A DNA stretch of 64,000 bases from Vespula vulgaris (Eukaryota > Arthropoda > Insecta > Hymenoptera > Vespidae). Positions 48,701-63,901 of the stretch are shown one piece after another. Numbering within the stretch: position 1 is the first letter of the stretch; the number at the start of each line of letters is the position of its first letter. A program made the translations under genes and the position numbers. The notes under the pieces were generated by a model. It searched no databases and was not told the origin of the DNA. It saw only the letters and a program-made list of their open reading frames with translations. Location of the stretch: assembly GCF_905475345.1 (NCBI RefSeq), contig NC_066594.1, positions 3,842,001 to 3,906,000 of the forward strand, in the 5' to 3' direction.

Positions 48701-50473
48701 GATCCAAGATTCTCGAAATTCCATTTTCAAGTAAAATGACGAAAAAGAATAGTATGATGGTATGCAGGAGAAGTCGACGTCATTGTTGGATGGACATTGG
48801 AATCAATACAGAGATATCTTCCCTTAAGAGTAAACCTCCCTTAAGATTCGACTATGACGAGCACTGGCAATCTGTGGGTGTGTGCTCTCCATTCCACTAT
48901 TATACTACCTTAATTAATTAATCCTTAGACAGTGATGATCCTTTCACAAGGATAGCTAAAAGTCGACTGGAAGGGTATTGTGCCAATTATCGATTGCATC
49001 AAAGACGTCCACTCTTTGACCTATGAAATTATACATTTCGAGGAAGAAAGAAGCTTCACAAATTGGATTATAGTTTCATGAAAACGTTATGTTCGCGTCT
49101 GCTCGATAAACGATCTAGAACTTCACTCTTATTAAAATCATCAATACCATAAGGATTCTTATTTTTCAACTTCATGAGAATAAAGAAATCTTTTCATATT
49201 GATAAGTGAACAATGGAATAAAAACTTTCTATAATTTCATTTCCTTTCATCCTAGAAATAATTCTTTTGAAAGTATATTGAAATGAGAAGATCTAACATA
49301 ACGAGATCGTGCAACATAGAAACGAAAGTATAGTATACCAGGTGCTATAGAAACAGTTCTATAGTAGGAGTAGATGTGTCTCAAGAGAGTACTACGAAAG
49401 ATACATTGACCTGCCTGAATTCTCGGTTGTGTCTGATCCAATGTGCTTTTGTAAATCACCTCGCTCGTAACAAGGTGAACTTCATAAATGATACCATCGC
49501 CTCGAATCTGTAGACTTAAGGGTTTGACCTTTTCGAAACAAGTTTCGCAAATAGTTCATCTCTGAGTATCTTAATGTCTTCTAAGGAGCTCTTCAGTGAA
49601 AATTTCAAAGATTTATCTCGAACTTAGTTGTTCTAAATTGATTCCGTAATATTGAAACAAGAATTGATCGTACATAGAACTGCTGTGTTCTAATAGCAAC
49701 TTTATAGAATATTGGTATGTACTTAGGTATCTTAGTATGAAGTATATAATAAAAGAACTGTGAGTGTATCAGGCAAAAAAGATTTAAAAATGAAAAATAA
49801 AAAGAATGTTCTAATCAAATGGTTGCTAATATCGTATTCCTTATAATCTCATGACACCGTAATTACTTAGGATAATTATCATACACTTTGTATCGTTTAC
49901 TTTTGCTTCATCGTCAAAAATGTCGATATTGAGATAAAATAAGTTTTCTACCTTCGAAAGCTATAAGGCTTAATAAAACTATGAAGAAAAAAGGATCGTC
50001 CGAGGAAGTGAGTATGTAAACGTCCGAAAATAGACACGTTGCTTGCTGGGGTGGAGAAGCCATAAGGATCATTCCACTTAAAGTAAAACGTTTGCGTCCG
50101 TAGAAGGGAGTTATATAGATGGAAATTCCAGCTGTAAGAAGAAGAAGCTTCTCAAATGTATTCAAGCATCTCGGCACTCAAATTAAGAAAACTCCTAACG
50201 ATTCGTCCTTCGGATTCTGATTTAGTCCCCCTATTCGATCTTACTCTTTTTCTATTCGTTTAAAGAAACTCGCTGGGATTAATCGAGATAAAAATGGACT
50301 TTTTAGGATAGCTCTTTCAAACGAATACAAACGAAGTGTTGATTGCTTTTCGTGGATCCTCTAAAAATCCTTTTTTTCTTATCATCGATCATCTGTGCCG
50401 ACTTTGAATGATCGTTCGTTTTGTTAATCCGATAATGAATGGCATTTTAACATCGCATAAAAATTGTTCCATT

Positions 50474-50483
<10 letters not shown>

Positions 50484-50522
<39 letters not shown>
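50484..50522. repeat. (TA)n microsatellite
   Basis: Uninterrupted TA dinucleotides. Confidence 0.95.
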
Positions 50523-50524
<2 letters not shown>

Positions 50525-50858
50525 TATCGTTTCGTTTGAAATGTTTGTCTTTCTATCCTCCCCAATTCTTCTACATTTATCTCTCTCTTTATAATCAAGA
50601 GATACATATCGATCTATTTATCGAATCTCATTGCGAGTGGCATTATGGATCTTTTGCTCGTTCCGAATCAACCCTCGTGAACTTTACCCTTTCAGTTAAC
50701 GTTCGCGGTTATACGACTCTCGACACTGTCAAACTGCTTCGTCAGTGCTTTACGAGCGGCCTAGACACGATTGGTTGCTATGATCTATCGCACGTTTATT
50801 AGAGCACGAGCGAATTGCCTATAGTATAGTCGCCTCGCGTAGTAGGTACTTGTAATCT

Positions 50859-50878
50859 CACTCTCTCTCTCTCTCTCG

Positions 50879-50915
<37 letters not shown>
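50859..50915. repeat. (CT)n microsatellite
   Basis: CT run with a few CG and TT interruptions, followed by a 17-base unit, CTCTGTGCTTTCTGTTC-like, repeated twice (50918-50952). Confidence 0.92.
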
Positions 50916-50916
<1 letters not shown>

Positions 50917-51596
50917 GCTCTGTGCTTTCTGTTCTCTGTGCTTTCTGTTCTCTCTTGAGTACATGTGGACATATGAACACATCACAACGATCTACCTAAT
51001 TGCCTCGTGTATTCTTGGATCGATTTAAATTACCTACTCTAGTAACAGAATTTTTCATTGCTAAAAAAAAACGTTGTATTACATTATACTTGTCAAGTTT
51101 TCTTCATTCAAGCTAATTACTTGTAGTATGTTAATTATCACTATTGTATGTACTATAGTTATACATTTTTATTGAACCATTGACTTACCGATTTTCATCG
51201 TAATTAACCGATATCACGAAGGGAGATTTTGAGCTATCTATTAATTGATTCTCTATCGTTGATTCTCTATCTATTACTAAAAATATAATCGATACCGTCA
51301 TTAATGGTTGCATTCAATTAGCATGGACGTAATTATGCTGTACGTGATTATGTGATTTAAAGAATTACTTTTCATTTACATAGATTTGTTATTAAATATG
51401 TTAAACGCGAAAATGCAAAATGTATTACGAACATTTTATTGAAAATTCAAATATGATATTTTCCTTAATCCTATTTTGGCGTAAAGACGAGATTATATTC
51501 CTTTTCGATCAAATTTATTCAAAAATCCGAAGCAAAACGACGTACCCTATGTTCTGTTATCTTGCGATGTCTTTTTCATTGAACTCGACATGTACA

Positions 51597-51598
<2 letters not shown>

Positions 51599-51640
<42 letters not shown>
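51599..51640. repeat. (TA)n microsatellite
   Basis: Uninterrupted TA dinucleotides. Confidence 0.95.
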
Positions 51641-51643
<3 letters not shown>

Positions 51644-54600
51644 GCATTTAGGAAGTTTAATGAGATAATTAAAGGAAATGTGGCAGAAGTTATCGCAAAA
51701 TTTTAATGCGGTCGTCACTACGTCGAAGTGAATTCTCTTTAAACCCGTTTGACTTTCCAGCCTTTGTAATCTAGAACTGCACGAAGAGCACTTAACGATT
51801 GCAATTATGCAGGTAACAGTATTTCCTGGAGTAAGTTACACGCTAGAAGCTTTTCTGTGAACTATTAAAGCATGCGCCTGAATGGAAGCTAAAAATTTCG
51901 ATATAAAGGACTTAAGATTTTGAAAGGAGAAGAGTCACTTACGTTATTCATATTCTATCTTTTAGCGATGACTATCGAACGTTTTAATATAAACACATGA
52001 AACTTTCCTATTTCGAGATAATCTTAAAACGGAACGTAAATCGTACGGAAATGTAATTCTCCTGTTATTATCTTAATGTTCGGAATGATAAGAATGCGGA
52101 AGAAAGGAAACTTCAATAAAAAGTACAAGCACGATAGAGACATTAAACTTTGAGCTTGCATTCTTATAGAAGGATGGAAAACGTGTTCTATTTGTACTAT
52201 TAATTTGTTCCGGAACTATTTCCGTGGAGTTAATTACCGAATGTCGTTCTCACTTCTATTCTATTCGAAGTTATAAAGTTCGAGGTTTGTCGTCGATTAG
52301 CGTACTTGTACGATTGCCAAGAGTCAGGAACGTTCAGAGACGTTTAAGGATTAACGAGGAAATTCTCGAGAATCTGGAAACCTCGGTGTCTCAACAGTCG
52401 GTATAGAGGGGTATGAGAGGAGAGGAAAAAGGGAAAATTACCTTAAAATTCATCTTGCTAAATACATGTCGCAGTGCAGAAGAGCGACATTTAATCCAGT
52501 GTTATAACGAAAGTTTAATATTTATTTACAGATATCTACTGATTCTGTTGCATTTTAAATCTTATAATATTGAAATATTAATAAATGTTATCCTTTTTAT
52601 GCGATTATTATAAATTAAGTCGATTTAGAAAATAATGAAAATCTTAATTAACACTTGGATGTTTTGGGTTTAAATAAGTATGACAAATTGAATTTCTTTC
52701 TCTACAGAAGAAACCTTTCTCTGAAGAAGAAAGAATATTAACACTTTAGAAATTAGTATTTTTATAACATCTGTCAATTGAGAAAAGCTGCTTATTTATT
52801 TTTATTCTCGGCTTATATTAAAATATATTAATTCTCGGTAATGTTAATAAAACAGCTATAAGTTATTAATTTGTTAATATTTATTTATCATTTCGATAAT
52901 TACCAAATGAGGAATTTAAAATCCGTCATTTTAACTGCTTTCGTTAAAAGTTATCATTGATAATATTTTCCACCAGGCGTATTTTGTTTAAATTTAATCT
53001 AAAATTATGTAAATTAATACATTTTTTCTGTAGGATATTTATACGACGTACCGGTAGTAAAAATTAGTTATCATAATTTTCATTTAATATAGATTTAATA
53101 TAGAAAACTTTTAATTGTATTTGCTCTTTTTTTTATTTGTTTCTGTAGATAGATTTAAAGAATTAAACCAATTAACGAATATGTGCAAATGATCGATTTA
53201 AATACATATTAATGATTACATGATAATTACATTAGTATGAATATGTTATAAACCTACTTTATGAACTTTGCTTCGACAGACTGAAACCCCTTTATAAATT
53301 TATCTACGTAGTAGCGACATATCAGTAACACTTAGCATCATGTGTTAGGAATACGAGTCTCACACTCTTTCAAATTTAAATACTTACATTTATTAGCAGA
53401 ATTGCTAGAAATATATTACACGTCACTTTTGTTTATCTTTTACAAAATTACAAGAAGTTTTGCCATTTTAATTATTCAAAGTCGGATTTAACGATCAGTG
53501 AGAAAATATGAAAATGAATGACTCAAATAATAAGTGAAAAAAGAATAAAATATGCATTTTATGACTATTACAAAAGTGGTCTTAAGTTATTAAATTATTG
53601 GATAGCTGACGAATGAACATTTATTTTAAAGAAGATTTCAATTAAAAGAATCCCTTAATTCGAACTGCTCATAAAATATTCATAAAAAAAAAACTTCTAA
53701 TTTGATTTAACGAAATAATAAAGATTAACAAACGAACTAATATTTCGAAAGTTAAATTTAAATTTAGGAAATTCGAATTGATCGATACATTTACTGATTC
53801 GCAATTTGAGTTCACGGAATTAGATTCACCTGCCTTCGATATTTCCTATCCATCAAATAAGTTGAAGTATCTCTTGGGCTATGGCTTGCACATCCGAGAG
53901 GATAGCAATCGGAGAGCAATTACTGGATCAGAGAAGAGCTCACAGGGACGTGACAAAACTATTTCACGAGCGTGTACAGTGTCATATAAGCTACACGATA
54001 TAAGAGAGAATAATGAAAAAAGAAAAAAACAGAAAGAAAGGAAATTTTATTTGAAGATTGGGCAAATTGAAAGGAAGTTAAAACTTATTTGCAAGTTATG
54101 CAGATAATAGAAAAAAATTGTCTAATGCATTATTCAAAACAAAAACTGTTTCGTCAGAGTAACAATATTATTGAATCGTTTCGAGCATGCAATAATTATC
54201 GTGCTAAATATTAAATTAGATCTCAATTAGCATGCATAAGGGCATACGAGCCATCAACTTACACTCAAGACATATCGTGCAACAAGTATAATACACTTTC
54301 TTTTTTTAGCTGGCTGTGCACAGTACCTGGCGATCTTTTACCACTAAACACTTCGAATCGTCATTTTAGATCGTCAAGTTTAAACGACGTCTTACGGTCT
54401 TTTCCGGAGAGTCGCCTCGGTGATATTCGATGATATTCGATGATTCGATGATGAAAAATAATGATAGATACATAGAAATTCACTTTCGTTATTAATTCCG
54501 ATTTAATAAATATGTCGAAAATATTTAGGCTCTTTTGTGTCTGAAGTTTTTATATTGTGTTTCCTTCTGTATATATTTTTTCTTCTTTCTTCAATAATAA

Positions 54601-55879
54601 TTGACTATTATTCTATTTTACTCTTCTAAAATATGGCCCCATAAATAACGAACGGACAGTTAATATATAAGGTACGTGTTTCTGTTGCGTATAAATTAGG
54701 TCCCTTTATCCTTCTTTGTCTTCTATCTTTGGTCCATATATTTTATCAATGATGCTTTTATTCTTAAGATTACGATGTACTCTTACGATACTCTTACGTT
54801 AGGACACTACGTAGAATTCTTTGCTTTATCTTTTATCGACTCCGTCAATAGATAATCACTGGCGATACTATCGGCCAGTCCAATATAGCTGTAATCATAA
54901 ATGAATTTTCGACTTTTAGTAGACCGGAGAGTAATTGATACAAGCGCTAAACTCCTAATAAGATCGGATTTCGATTGTCCAGAGACGCACAGAGGTTATT
55001 ACATTTATTGGATTCCTATCGAAATTTAAGTGGATTTAAGTGGAACGAAAATATCTTTTGATCCATTTGACCTTTAGGTCTCTTGTCCATTTTTCTCTTT
55101 GACTACTTTCTATCAAAAGGACTTAATAAAATATTAAAATACTTGCAAGAGTTCCTCACTGCCGAATAAATAAAAAAAAAAAAAAAATTCATATGACTTT
55201 TCTTTACATAAAACTTATGTCCGATTTTCAGTTAATCGAAGTTAATATGAAACCTGGTGCGTGAAATTAATAGTTTAGTCTAGTACAAGCAACGGCGAGC
55301 AAGTGCATGATGCATTCAGGTCAACACAGTACATTACAGGCAAATACTGACTGTAATCAAGTAGCTTTCGCTACAAAGGAATATCATTAATTGCACCGCA
55401 CTGTGGTTTTCCTAAATGTATACGCTCTAAAAAGTTTAATTAAGTAAATTACTAGTAGCGGAGATGAATAACAAATGATAAATGCTATCGTTTGCACACT
55501 TGCTACCTTCGCAAAAGCATTGTGCTTTGTTTTTGTCGACAAAAACTTTGATGTCCATTAAAAATTATCGTCCATCGGTCTAGAAATTTTGTAGAGAGAA
55601 TAATGTTTCAATAGAAAAGATCTTGCTCGTTTTCTTTTTATGAAATTTAGTTTCGACAAATTAAGATTAAAGAAAATAATATCGAAATGATACTAATAAT
55701 TTGAAACGAGCTCTATCGTTTTTTAATTTTATAAAATACTTATTTGTCAAAAACATTTTTTTAATCTCATTGAAATTTACGTACAACTATATTATCCAAC
55801 TAAAAGCGATATGTATTAAACATTACAGCATTATCTCTCATCTTTCGAAGTGGTTGACTTTTCGAACAAGTCGCACGGC

Positions 55880-55906
55880 AAGATAGTTCGATGCACGAAC
55901 TATCTT
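55880..55906. other. Perfect hairpin, 11-bp stem with 5-base loop
   Basis: AAGATAGTTCG, loop ATGCA, then exact reverse complement CGAACTATCTT. Seen directly; too short for a microRNA precursor and of unknown role. Confidence 0.8.
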
Positions 55907-57205
55907 CCCTGACAGATAATAAGATCTGCATGATGCACAAAAGCCGAGGTTATATAATAATACAATGTATCGACAAAAGTCGGTCACGTTGGATATCGCA
56001 AAATAGAGCAATCGAGTGAATGAAAATATTGAAGTACCAAACTGCAAAAATAAAATATCTTTTTATAGAATTTATATTTGTAAGAAAAATTAATGACATA
56101 TGAATAAAAAAAGATACCTATATGTATGAAGATTTTAATTACTATATCTGTAATAATATATCTATAAAATAATACTATCATTCGATATTTTAAGAGAGTA
56201 AACGATGACGGTGGACTGTGTAATAGGAGTTCTCTGAAATTACGAAGGTAAAACGTGATTTGAGTTTCGTTGAGTGCCTCATTTATTAAATGCAACAGTG
56301 AAACGAGCCTACTGCGAGTGTATTTTGTAGCTAATCATCTTTTAGGAAGTTGGTATGTTTAGAGTTGAAATCACACAATATACTAGAATACACTAACAGG
56401 AATAAACATTATTTAAATGGCTCTGAGGTGAACTAATTCCATGTTGTACTTCGCATTTTAATTGCTTTAAACGCGTAACAAGTTGAAAAATCCAAATATT
56501 TAATATGAAATTTATGCTTTATCATCAGTAATAGATATATATGTCATAATCTCGTCATATTTTTTAAAATTTGGCCTCCGAAAACAACTTCCAAAGAATT
56601 CGACAATTTTTTATCTCCCACAAATACCAGAGATTTAAGTTTCATCGTTGGAATACCAACGATATGTTCCTTGAAATACTCAGAAAAGAGGGTTGGTGCC
56701 GTGAAGAATAACGATGACAGTTTTAGGAAAATATATCGGTAGGTCGAATGCTCGAAAATCTTGTGATAAAGAGTCCATAATTTAATCTGTTCCTTTTTCA
56801 TAAAAAAAGAAAAAAATCCCTACATAAGGCAACAACAATTCATGGATTTTTCCTTCAATCGACTTTTTTTATTCTCTCGGAAAAGTTCACTTATTATAAA
56901 GACTCAATTATATCGATTTCAACCAGATCTACCTCGAAAATTTCAACGATCTCATTCAATCGAGCACGTACTAACGATTTCATTTCAATCTTGTTAATCG
57001 TGCAGAAAGGAACACGCAAAGAAAAAGTAATTTGGTTTCAAACCAACGATTTTTCCTTTTAATCAGATAAATTAGCATAATGTGTCTGAAGTTTGCGTAC
57101 GGAAATCGTCATTTAAACTACTTCGATAGCGGAAATTCAATATCCAAGGAAAATTGGTATTTGGGTCAATTCCTATAGTAGAAATATTCTGTTTCTTTCT
57201 CCCTC

Positions 57206-57209
57206 TGTC

Positions 57210-57259
<50 letters not shown>

Positions 57260-57262
57260 CCC
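57206..57262. repeat. (CT)n microsatellite
   Basis: Long CT run with a TCTGTCTCTCC end. Confidence 0.95.
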
Positions 57263-60233
57263 CTCTTTCTCTGTCATTCAAATCGCTTTTTCTTTTTCCT
57301 TCCTTTTTCTCGGTATCACTTTATTTCATTCAAAATCAAATTATCCCTGTTACAGGATAAATATGTTTACCACGATCAATATTCATATTACAAGACAGAT
57401 GAGTCTCATTTTGTAAATTTTCCATCTAATACATGCTCTACCAGTGTAACGATGACAAGAAACGATATAATAAATCTAAAAAATTTTTTACTGGAGGATT
57501 TGTTGCTATCGTAAGGAAAATGTAGTATTAAGATACTTCCCGATTTGGTATTAGAAAGAAATTTATTGAAAAGCTCTTTGGTGATTTTCCTCATTCATAG
57601 TAATCCGAAATTAATTTTACGAGTTTGATTATTTAGATACACGTAGAAGATATTTTATCAAATACTTTTTTTTCCATATTTCCAATCGAATTCGTCAATC
57701 TTCTTGGATCGAATCAATCAATCTTGAACAGGCAGAGAGAAAAGTAAATTGAGGAAAAATGACGAAAAGTTTTCTCTTGATCGAAGTACAACGTACAATA
57801 TTATAAGTAATTTGAACAGGAGAATTTCATTCTACGGGAATTTCCATGTGATATTTCATGCAAATCGACCGATAAATTATCGGTCCTATTAGAATTTAGA
57901 ATACCACGTACTTTTTTTCGTAACGATAATATAATACTCAAATTTTAATAGTTCTTTCTCTGATAAAGCGAGTAAAAATAGCGTCGGATCGAAATAATGT
58001 TTATTTCTATAGTAATACCAAAAGTGTGAAGCGATAGATTACCTAGGATTTTTCTAACCGTGTAATTTACCTCGGAAGAGATAGTATATCTAACTTCAAC
58101 CAAAGGATGCGATAAATAGTTACCCTTCAGCAATGATATTGGCTTTTTCCCAAGGAACTTCTTCTCTTCCGAGGATATATAAATCTTTCACGTTGAAGGT
58201 AAACGTTGGTACCAACGGGAATAATTTTACGAATTTATCGACAAGAAACAAAGTCAGCTGTGCGAAAATCAATACGATCGAATATTTCGTATTTCTTCAA
58301 GAAATTCGAGGCTGAATTTAAGACTGTAGTTTCCTACGCAATTCGAATATGTTTGCGAAACAGTGTAGCTATATCATTGATTATATATCATGGTGTAGTT
58401 ACATTTTATTAAATAGCTCTAATAAAATTTCATCAATAATTCAAACTCGTTCGAAGTTATTCATACGATTCTGAAACAAACGAAATTAAATGGCAAGATC
58501 GCATAAACATTTTATGGCAAATATAGAAACTTTTTCGGAATCAGATTTCTTTATGTGAATATAAAAAAGTAAAAATATGCGAGAAACGATTAACTCAGCT
58601 ATCGTGCCGTTAAATCTACCTCTAAGGTTTGATGCAATTCGAACTATTCTTGTATCATGAAAAAGGTAATTCAATAAATGCATTTTACTGTTCACCGACG
58701 TCTCAGTTTTCCATTGTACTTCAAGATTTTTCCATAGGCATATAGATATACCAAAGCTATAAAGTTTCTTGAACTGTAAATCGTAATAAATAAATAGGTA
58801 TCGTTCAGACACTCGGAAATTAGAGGAATAAATATATGAAAATGTCAAAGATTCTATCTTAAAGATCAATGAATTGGAAATATTGAATTAATGTCGAACG
58901 TCGATACCATGTGCTTGAAAGTTTCAGCTAAAGTACTAATTAGTGAAAGCAGATTGTTCTACAGAGACTCTTCTACAATGACCTCTTTCAAAACTTTCGT
59001 AAGTATTCATTCAAAATTATTTGAACTGTTTGAAACATCAATATTTCCGAACATACGATTATGAAATCGACTACTAAGGCTTGTTAATAAAATTTTCCAC
59101 GCAAACCATTCCGACAAATATTTAACGACTACGTGCTAAAAACATATTATTATTACCGTTATACGATATTAAACTTTTTTAAATAGGATCTACACTTATA
59201 AAGCTTGAGTCGTTTAATTTATCTATAAACTTCAGTTTTGTGCACATCAAAGTTTATCGGCGATCTGTAAATGTTTATAATTGAAAGAAAAATTGGAAAA
59301 CGTAGCATTAAAACTAACGAAACGGGCAATGAATAATTTTATGGGAAATTTATTAGAAATACACCGATGAAATCATTGATGAATCATTGTTTGAAATGCC
59401 TCGAACAGTCCGGTGAAATGATCGATGCGATAATAACATTGAGAAATCTTTGCGAACACGACGCGAAGAATAATCGGTCAAGGAACATACGCACGTGCGT
59501 AACCAAGTGTCCGCTCAAAGAAAGGAACATTTTCTAATTGACATTACGCGCACGGAAAATTTAGCAGGCAGTCGTTATATGGGTTGCGCGTCTATTGTTA
59601 GCGTCGCTAAGGGGAATCGACTGTCTGTGTACGAAAAGACTCGTAAATCCGTTCGAATGAAATTAGCTTTCTAACAGCGCCATATATTCACCTACATGTT
59701 GACAGGTTCAGTCTTATTTCTTCTCTTGAAAAATATACGCCCTAACGATATCCGTGTTAACCTGAGTTGAATTTATAGTTCACCATGATAACTTTACATT
59801 CGAATTTCTACAAAACTCTGAATGCATAGAAATAATAACGATGTCATAGAATCGATGTAAATACAATAGTTCACTCGAATAAATTAATTATGTTTCATTT
59901 GCAAGGGAAAGATTTAATCTTCCCTTTTTTTTGTACTTACATACCTTGATATTCTTTTAAGAGAGAATGTCACAATATTCATACGTATCGATGTGCAATA
60001 TTCACTCATACTCAAACGAGTACGATGGTTATGTCGATATTTATTTTTCATCCTTTCATTCGTCGAGCATGACTAATAACACATACGCGAAATTGTTTTT
60101 ATTGCAGTATATGTAATGTAACTAAATCCACGCGTTATTCACACTAGATTGTATCAAATAGACTCGATCATTTATTTTTTTCATATTTTAAATTGCCGCT
60201 CTGACGTATGTCAATATGAGTATACCTATCTAC

Positions 60234-60450
60234 CATTAACCGTTTGAGTGCCAGGAATCTTTGAAAAAAATCTTGTCAAAAAGTGATAAGCGGTGCAATA
60301 GCGCTTGTTTAAACACATATCAATCGATCCGAACTCACTGTCAATTACACACTCTTCCGATCTTGCTTGGCCCAAGATGCTCCGGCACTTTTCGACATGA
60401 AATTTAAATAACTCGATCGCTCTTCGTGGTACTCACTCAAACGATTAATG
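60234..60450 (+). mobile_element. MITE-like inverted-repeat element, copy 2
   Basis: The ends CATTAACCGTTTGAGTG and CATTAATCGTTTGAGTG (the latter read on the minus strand) are near-identical, with TAC on both outer sides as a possible 3-base target duplication. The interior (60269-60300) shares sequence with copy 1 at 19369-19535, in opposite orientation. No coding capacity, so transposition would depend on a transposase elsewhere. Family unknown to me. Confidence 0.65.
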
Positions 60451-60988
60451 TACGTTCATTTATAATATACATTTATATTATATTCGAAATAAATGGAATA
60501 TCAAATGTACGTATTACTTGTTAATTACGTTTGCGCCTTTTCATCCCCCTGTCGTATAGAGTTATATATATGTATATCCACTCGAGCGCTTAATGATTAC
60601 GATATCCAACGCAAACAAGTCTCTTCTACTTTCCGATTTCACAGGCATATCTACTACGTATGTCCTACATCGTTATGGAAAACATATTTTTTCCTTTTTT
60701 CATCGTTAGGTGGAATCGATTTAAGGGTGCACCGTTGAAATCTAAAGTCTGTTTATCAGATGATTGAATATATGTACTCGATCGAAAGCATCCAATCGAT
60801 CAAATCGATCGTTCAATTATTTCAAAGGAAATAATTATGTTTTCCTCCTTTCATTATCCAATGAATTTTTTTAATGATAACGATTGACCTCGCGCATAAT
60901 TCTTTTTCAACGAGAAAAATGACCTCGGTATTAATTTTATGATTTGCAGTTTGATCACGTATCTCGATTTTCGAAAAGAGGAAAAGAT

Positions 60989-60989
60989 G

Positions 60990-61038
<49 letters not shown>
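60989..61038. repeat. (GA)n microsatellite
   Basis: Long GA run with GAAA interruptions at both ends. Confidence 0.95.
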
Positions 61039-61042
<4 letters not shown>

Positions 61043-63221
61043 CGGCATACATCGAATTTTCTTTCTTTCCTTTTTTTATAAAAGGAAATACGAGCGAAGT
61101 GTTGTTGCGAAAGGAATCGGTAGCTCCGTTATCCAAGGTTCGTTTGACGTCGAGTTCTAACGCGTTTCTTTGTCGGTTCAAAGAAGATTACCAATTGCGT
61201 ACTACTCTTTATATTTATGGCATGTTCGTCGATAGGATGGAAGCGTCAATGTGTCGTCACGTAGAAAGTTCGATTAATTGCAAGAGAGTCTTTTATTAAG
61301 CATCGAGGACGGTATTCAATTTGTTATCTTCTTGTTTCCCCGTTTCATTCTATCCAGAAAATCTCCGATGACAGTAGGAGGTATCACAATTTCACACCGT
61401 CATTCTCACACCTCTTCACCCTATCTCTACCAACTGCGCGGGATATTCTATCTTGCTTGATTAAACAGATCTGCAAACGGAGAAGTTAAGGGAGAAAAAA
61501 TATAATGATCGTGAACGAAACAATCCATATCTAAGATATCAAAGAAGTCGATTAAAACGTTCCTCCTCCCGAATTTCAATTGATAGAAAAGGGTATTAGA
61601 AAGATATCCAAATAAAATGATTTATTTTGGAGTATTCTTGACTCTCTGCAATTTTCGATAAAAATAAGTCGACAATTTCTTTCAACGTTATCGTGCCTTC
61701 GTTATACAACTTCATCGTGTTTAATTTTTCGTTTTGTGTTCTTTTTCTTCTTTTTTTTTTTTTTGATTGGGAACTCCTATCTAATTAAATGCCTGAAATA
61801 CGTTCGATTAATTCTTCGTTTTATTACGGTTGCGAATTTAATTTGATTCGTCATGATTTTTCAAAATTTCTTACGAATGAAACGTGAAATCTGAAAAAGA
61901 AAAAGCATTCCCTCGATAATGGATCGATTATAAATTATTCCTCTTTTAATTCGTATTAATATGATATCTTTTAGATCATTCTTTCCTTCGCGATAATTCA
62001 TCATTGAAATATTTCGTTCCACCTGTTGAATTCATTGTAGAATATCTGATGGCATAATGAATTACGTACGACAGACAATAAGTTAATCGTTATGTCTACT
62101 TTATTCGTGGTATTATAACTTCTGGTTATGAGATCGCGATATCTGTTCGTATTTGAAAAGAAATGAAAAAAAAAGAAATGGAAAGAGAACTAACTCGGTA
62201 CGTCTATTGGACAATCGATTGTAAAATTTTTCATTCATACTCGCGAAGATGTGTGAAAAATTCATCAAACGGATTTAATTGAATTTCTTTCATCAGTCCA
62301 AGTGGAATTGTCTTTTATCAATGTCCTTGTGTACGTCTCTCCAAAGAATTTTATCTATTAAAACGCTTCGAATTAACATGCCTCGACGTAACAATAAAGT
62401 ATTATTTGCTTATTAAACGCGAAATATTAAAATGAAGACAAGATGAATATGCAAGAAAGAAAGAAAAATTTTTATCGATTATGTACCTCGGAAAAAAATC
62501 CAAAAAGGGGAAGCTCTATGATAATCTATTCGGTACATTTACATAGATCTTTCTAGTGCTTGAGAAACTTTACTATATATACACATAGCTTGTGTACCTT
62601 ATTATTAAATTATCATACCTTAACAGTTGTGGAAACTCGTTGCTAGATTACTTTTTTATAATGTAAATATATAAAACTACGCTTTTATGTATTTAAGTTT
62701 GTCTTTGTAAATATTATCTTTTAAACAGTATGAAAAGAAAGATTTTAAAATTAATTTTATACAAAAAAAGTAAATAAAAAATCGTCGGTGAATAAAATTT
62801 ACTATATCAACAAATATTATATTATGAACAAATATAATATTGTATTATTTGTTTAGATGAAAACTTTATCAATCGTTGATTCAATTTAAATTTCGTTTAC
62901 TAAAATAAAGAATAACAAAATATCAATATCCGTATCACCGAATGATCGCACCGTTATTTTATCTAGAAACTCAATAAAATATTGGTTACAAAAAAAAATA
63001 AAAAATAAAAAAAACAAAAATATGCTCGTCGACAAAAACAAGCCAAAATAGACAAGAAGGATCAGCTTGCGATCCTTATGACAATCATCAAATTCTACCA
63101 TATCCAAAATGTGGAAGAAATCCAATCGTATTTCCGTCCAAATAATTGCACGCGATAAACCGACGTACAAGTGACCGATTGATCTATTAAACGGTTGGAA
63201 CGATTTCCTGCAAACAAATAC

Positions 63222-63222
<1 letters not shown>

Positions 63223-63268
<46 letters not shown>
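63223..63268. repeat. (TA)n microsatellite
   Basis: Uninterrupted TA dinucleotides. Confidence 0.95.
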
Positions 63269-63270
<2 letters not shown>

Positions 63271-63888
63271 TATAAATAAATGCTACTAACATGACATTAA
63301 GATGTAGTTAAATTATCGCTGGTCGATTAGTTGGTGATCGATGGTCAAAATAACTTTGCTATCTGTTGATTCGCTTCGAAGTCACGAAACTAATCGTTAA
63401 GCATGCTAATGTAATTGATTTTAATTCATGAATTCGTTTGTAATATTATTTTTCAGTTAAATCTGTATTTCCAAGCTAAGTTCCATTAAAGCCTTACTAC
63501 CATAAGCTCATTCATCGAGAACGCTTTGATTCCCGAATATACATATAAATATATACACACATAGAAGATTATCGCTAATTGAACTACTAATTACGAGTAC
63601 AAAATTAGAACTCTCCAGTCTCTTTACACAAAATACAATAGCTCTCGTATTACTCGGATCATTCACTCCGTTCCGCTAATTAGCTTAAAGATGAGCAAAC
63701 AAAAATATAATCGCGCGTTTTTTAGAGACCCCTTTTATCAACGTTACCCTCTGTTGAACGAAACGTCCTTTTCTTTCCACTTTCTTCTTCAAGGTCGACA
63801 CCATTCTTTGCTATTAGACAAAGAACTTAGTCAATGTCCCTAGTATGGCCAAAGAGGGATGAAAGGGATGCAAGGCATCCAAGATGGC

Positions 63889-63901
63889 GCCACTTTCGCG
63901 C
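63889..63901 (-). promoter_or_regulatory. Pho/YY1-like site
   Basis: CCAAGATGGCGCC on the plus strand contains GCCATCTT on the minus strand, fitting the Pho/YY1 core GCCATHWY. It lies in a locally less AT-rich stretch at the window edge. Such sites are frequent near animal transcription starts; function is not shown. Confidence 0.3.

Noticed and set aside
49914..50177. Hydrophobic minus-strand open frame with a good acceptor-like CTTCTTACAG at 50132
   Set aside because: A 180-base exon (49952-50131) is conceivable, but two frames are open, no family is recognised, and neither frame joins correctly to the possible acceptor in the long first exon.
57867..57885. Perfect palindrome GACCGATAA-A-TTATCGGTC
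   Set aside because: Real but very short, and perfect palindromes of this size are expected occasionally in 64 kb; no further structure around it.
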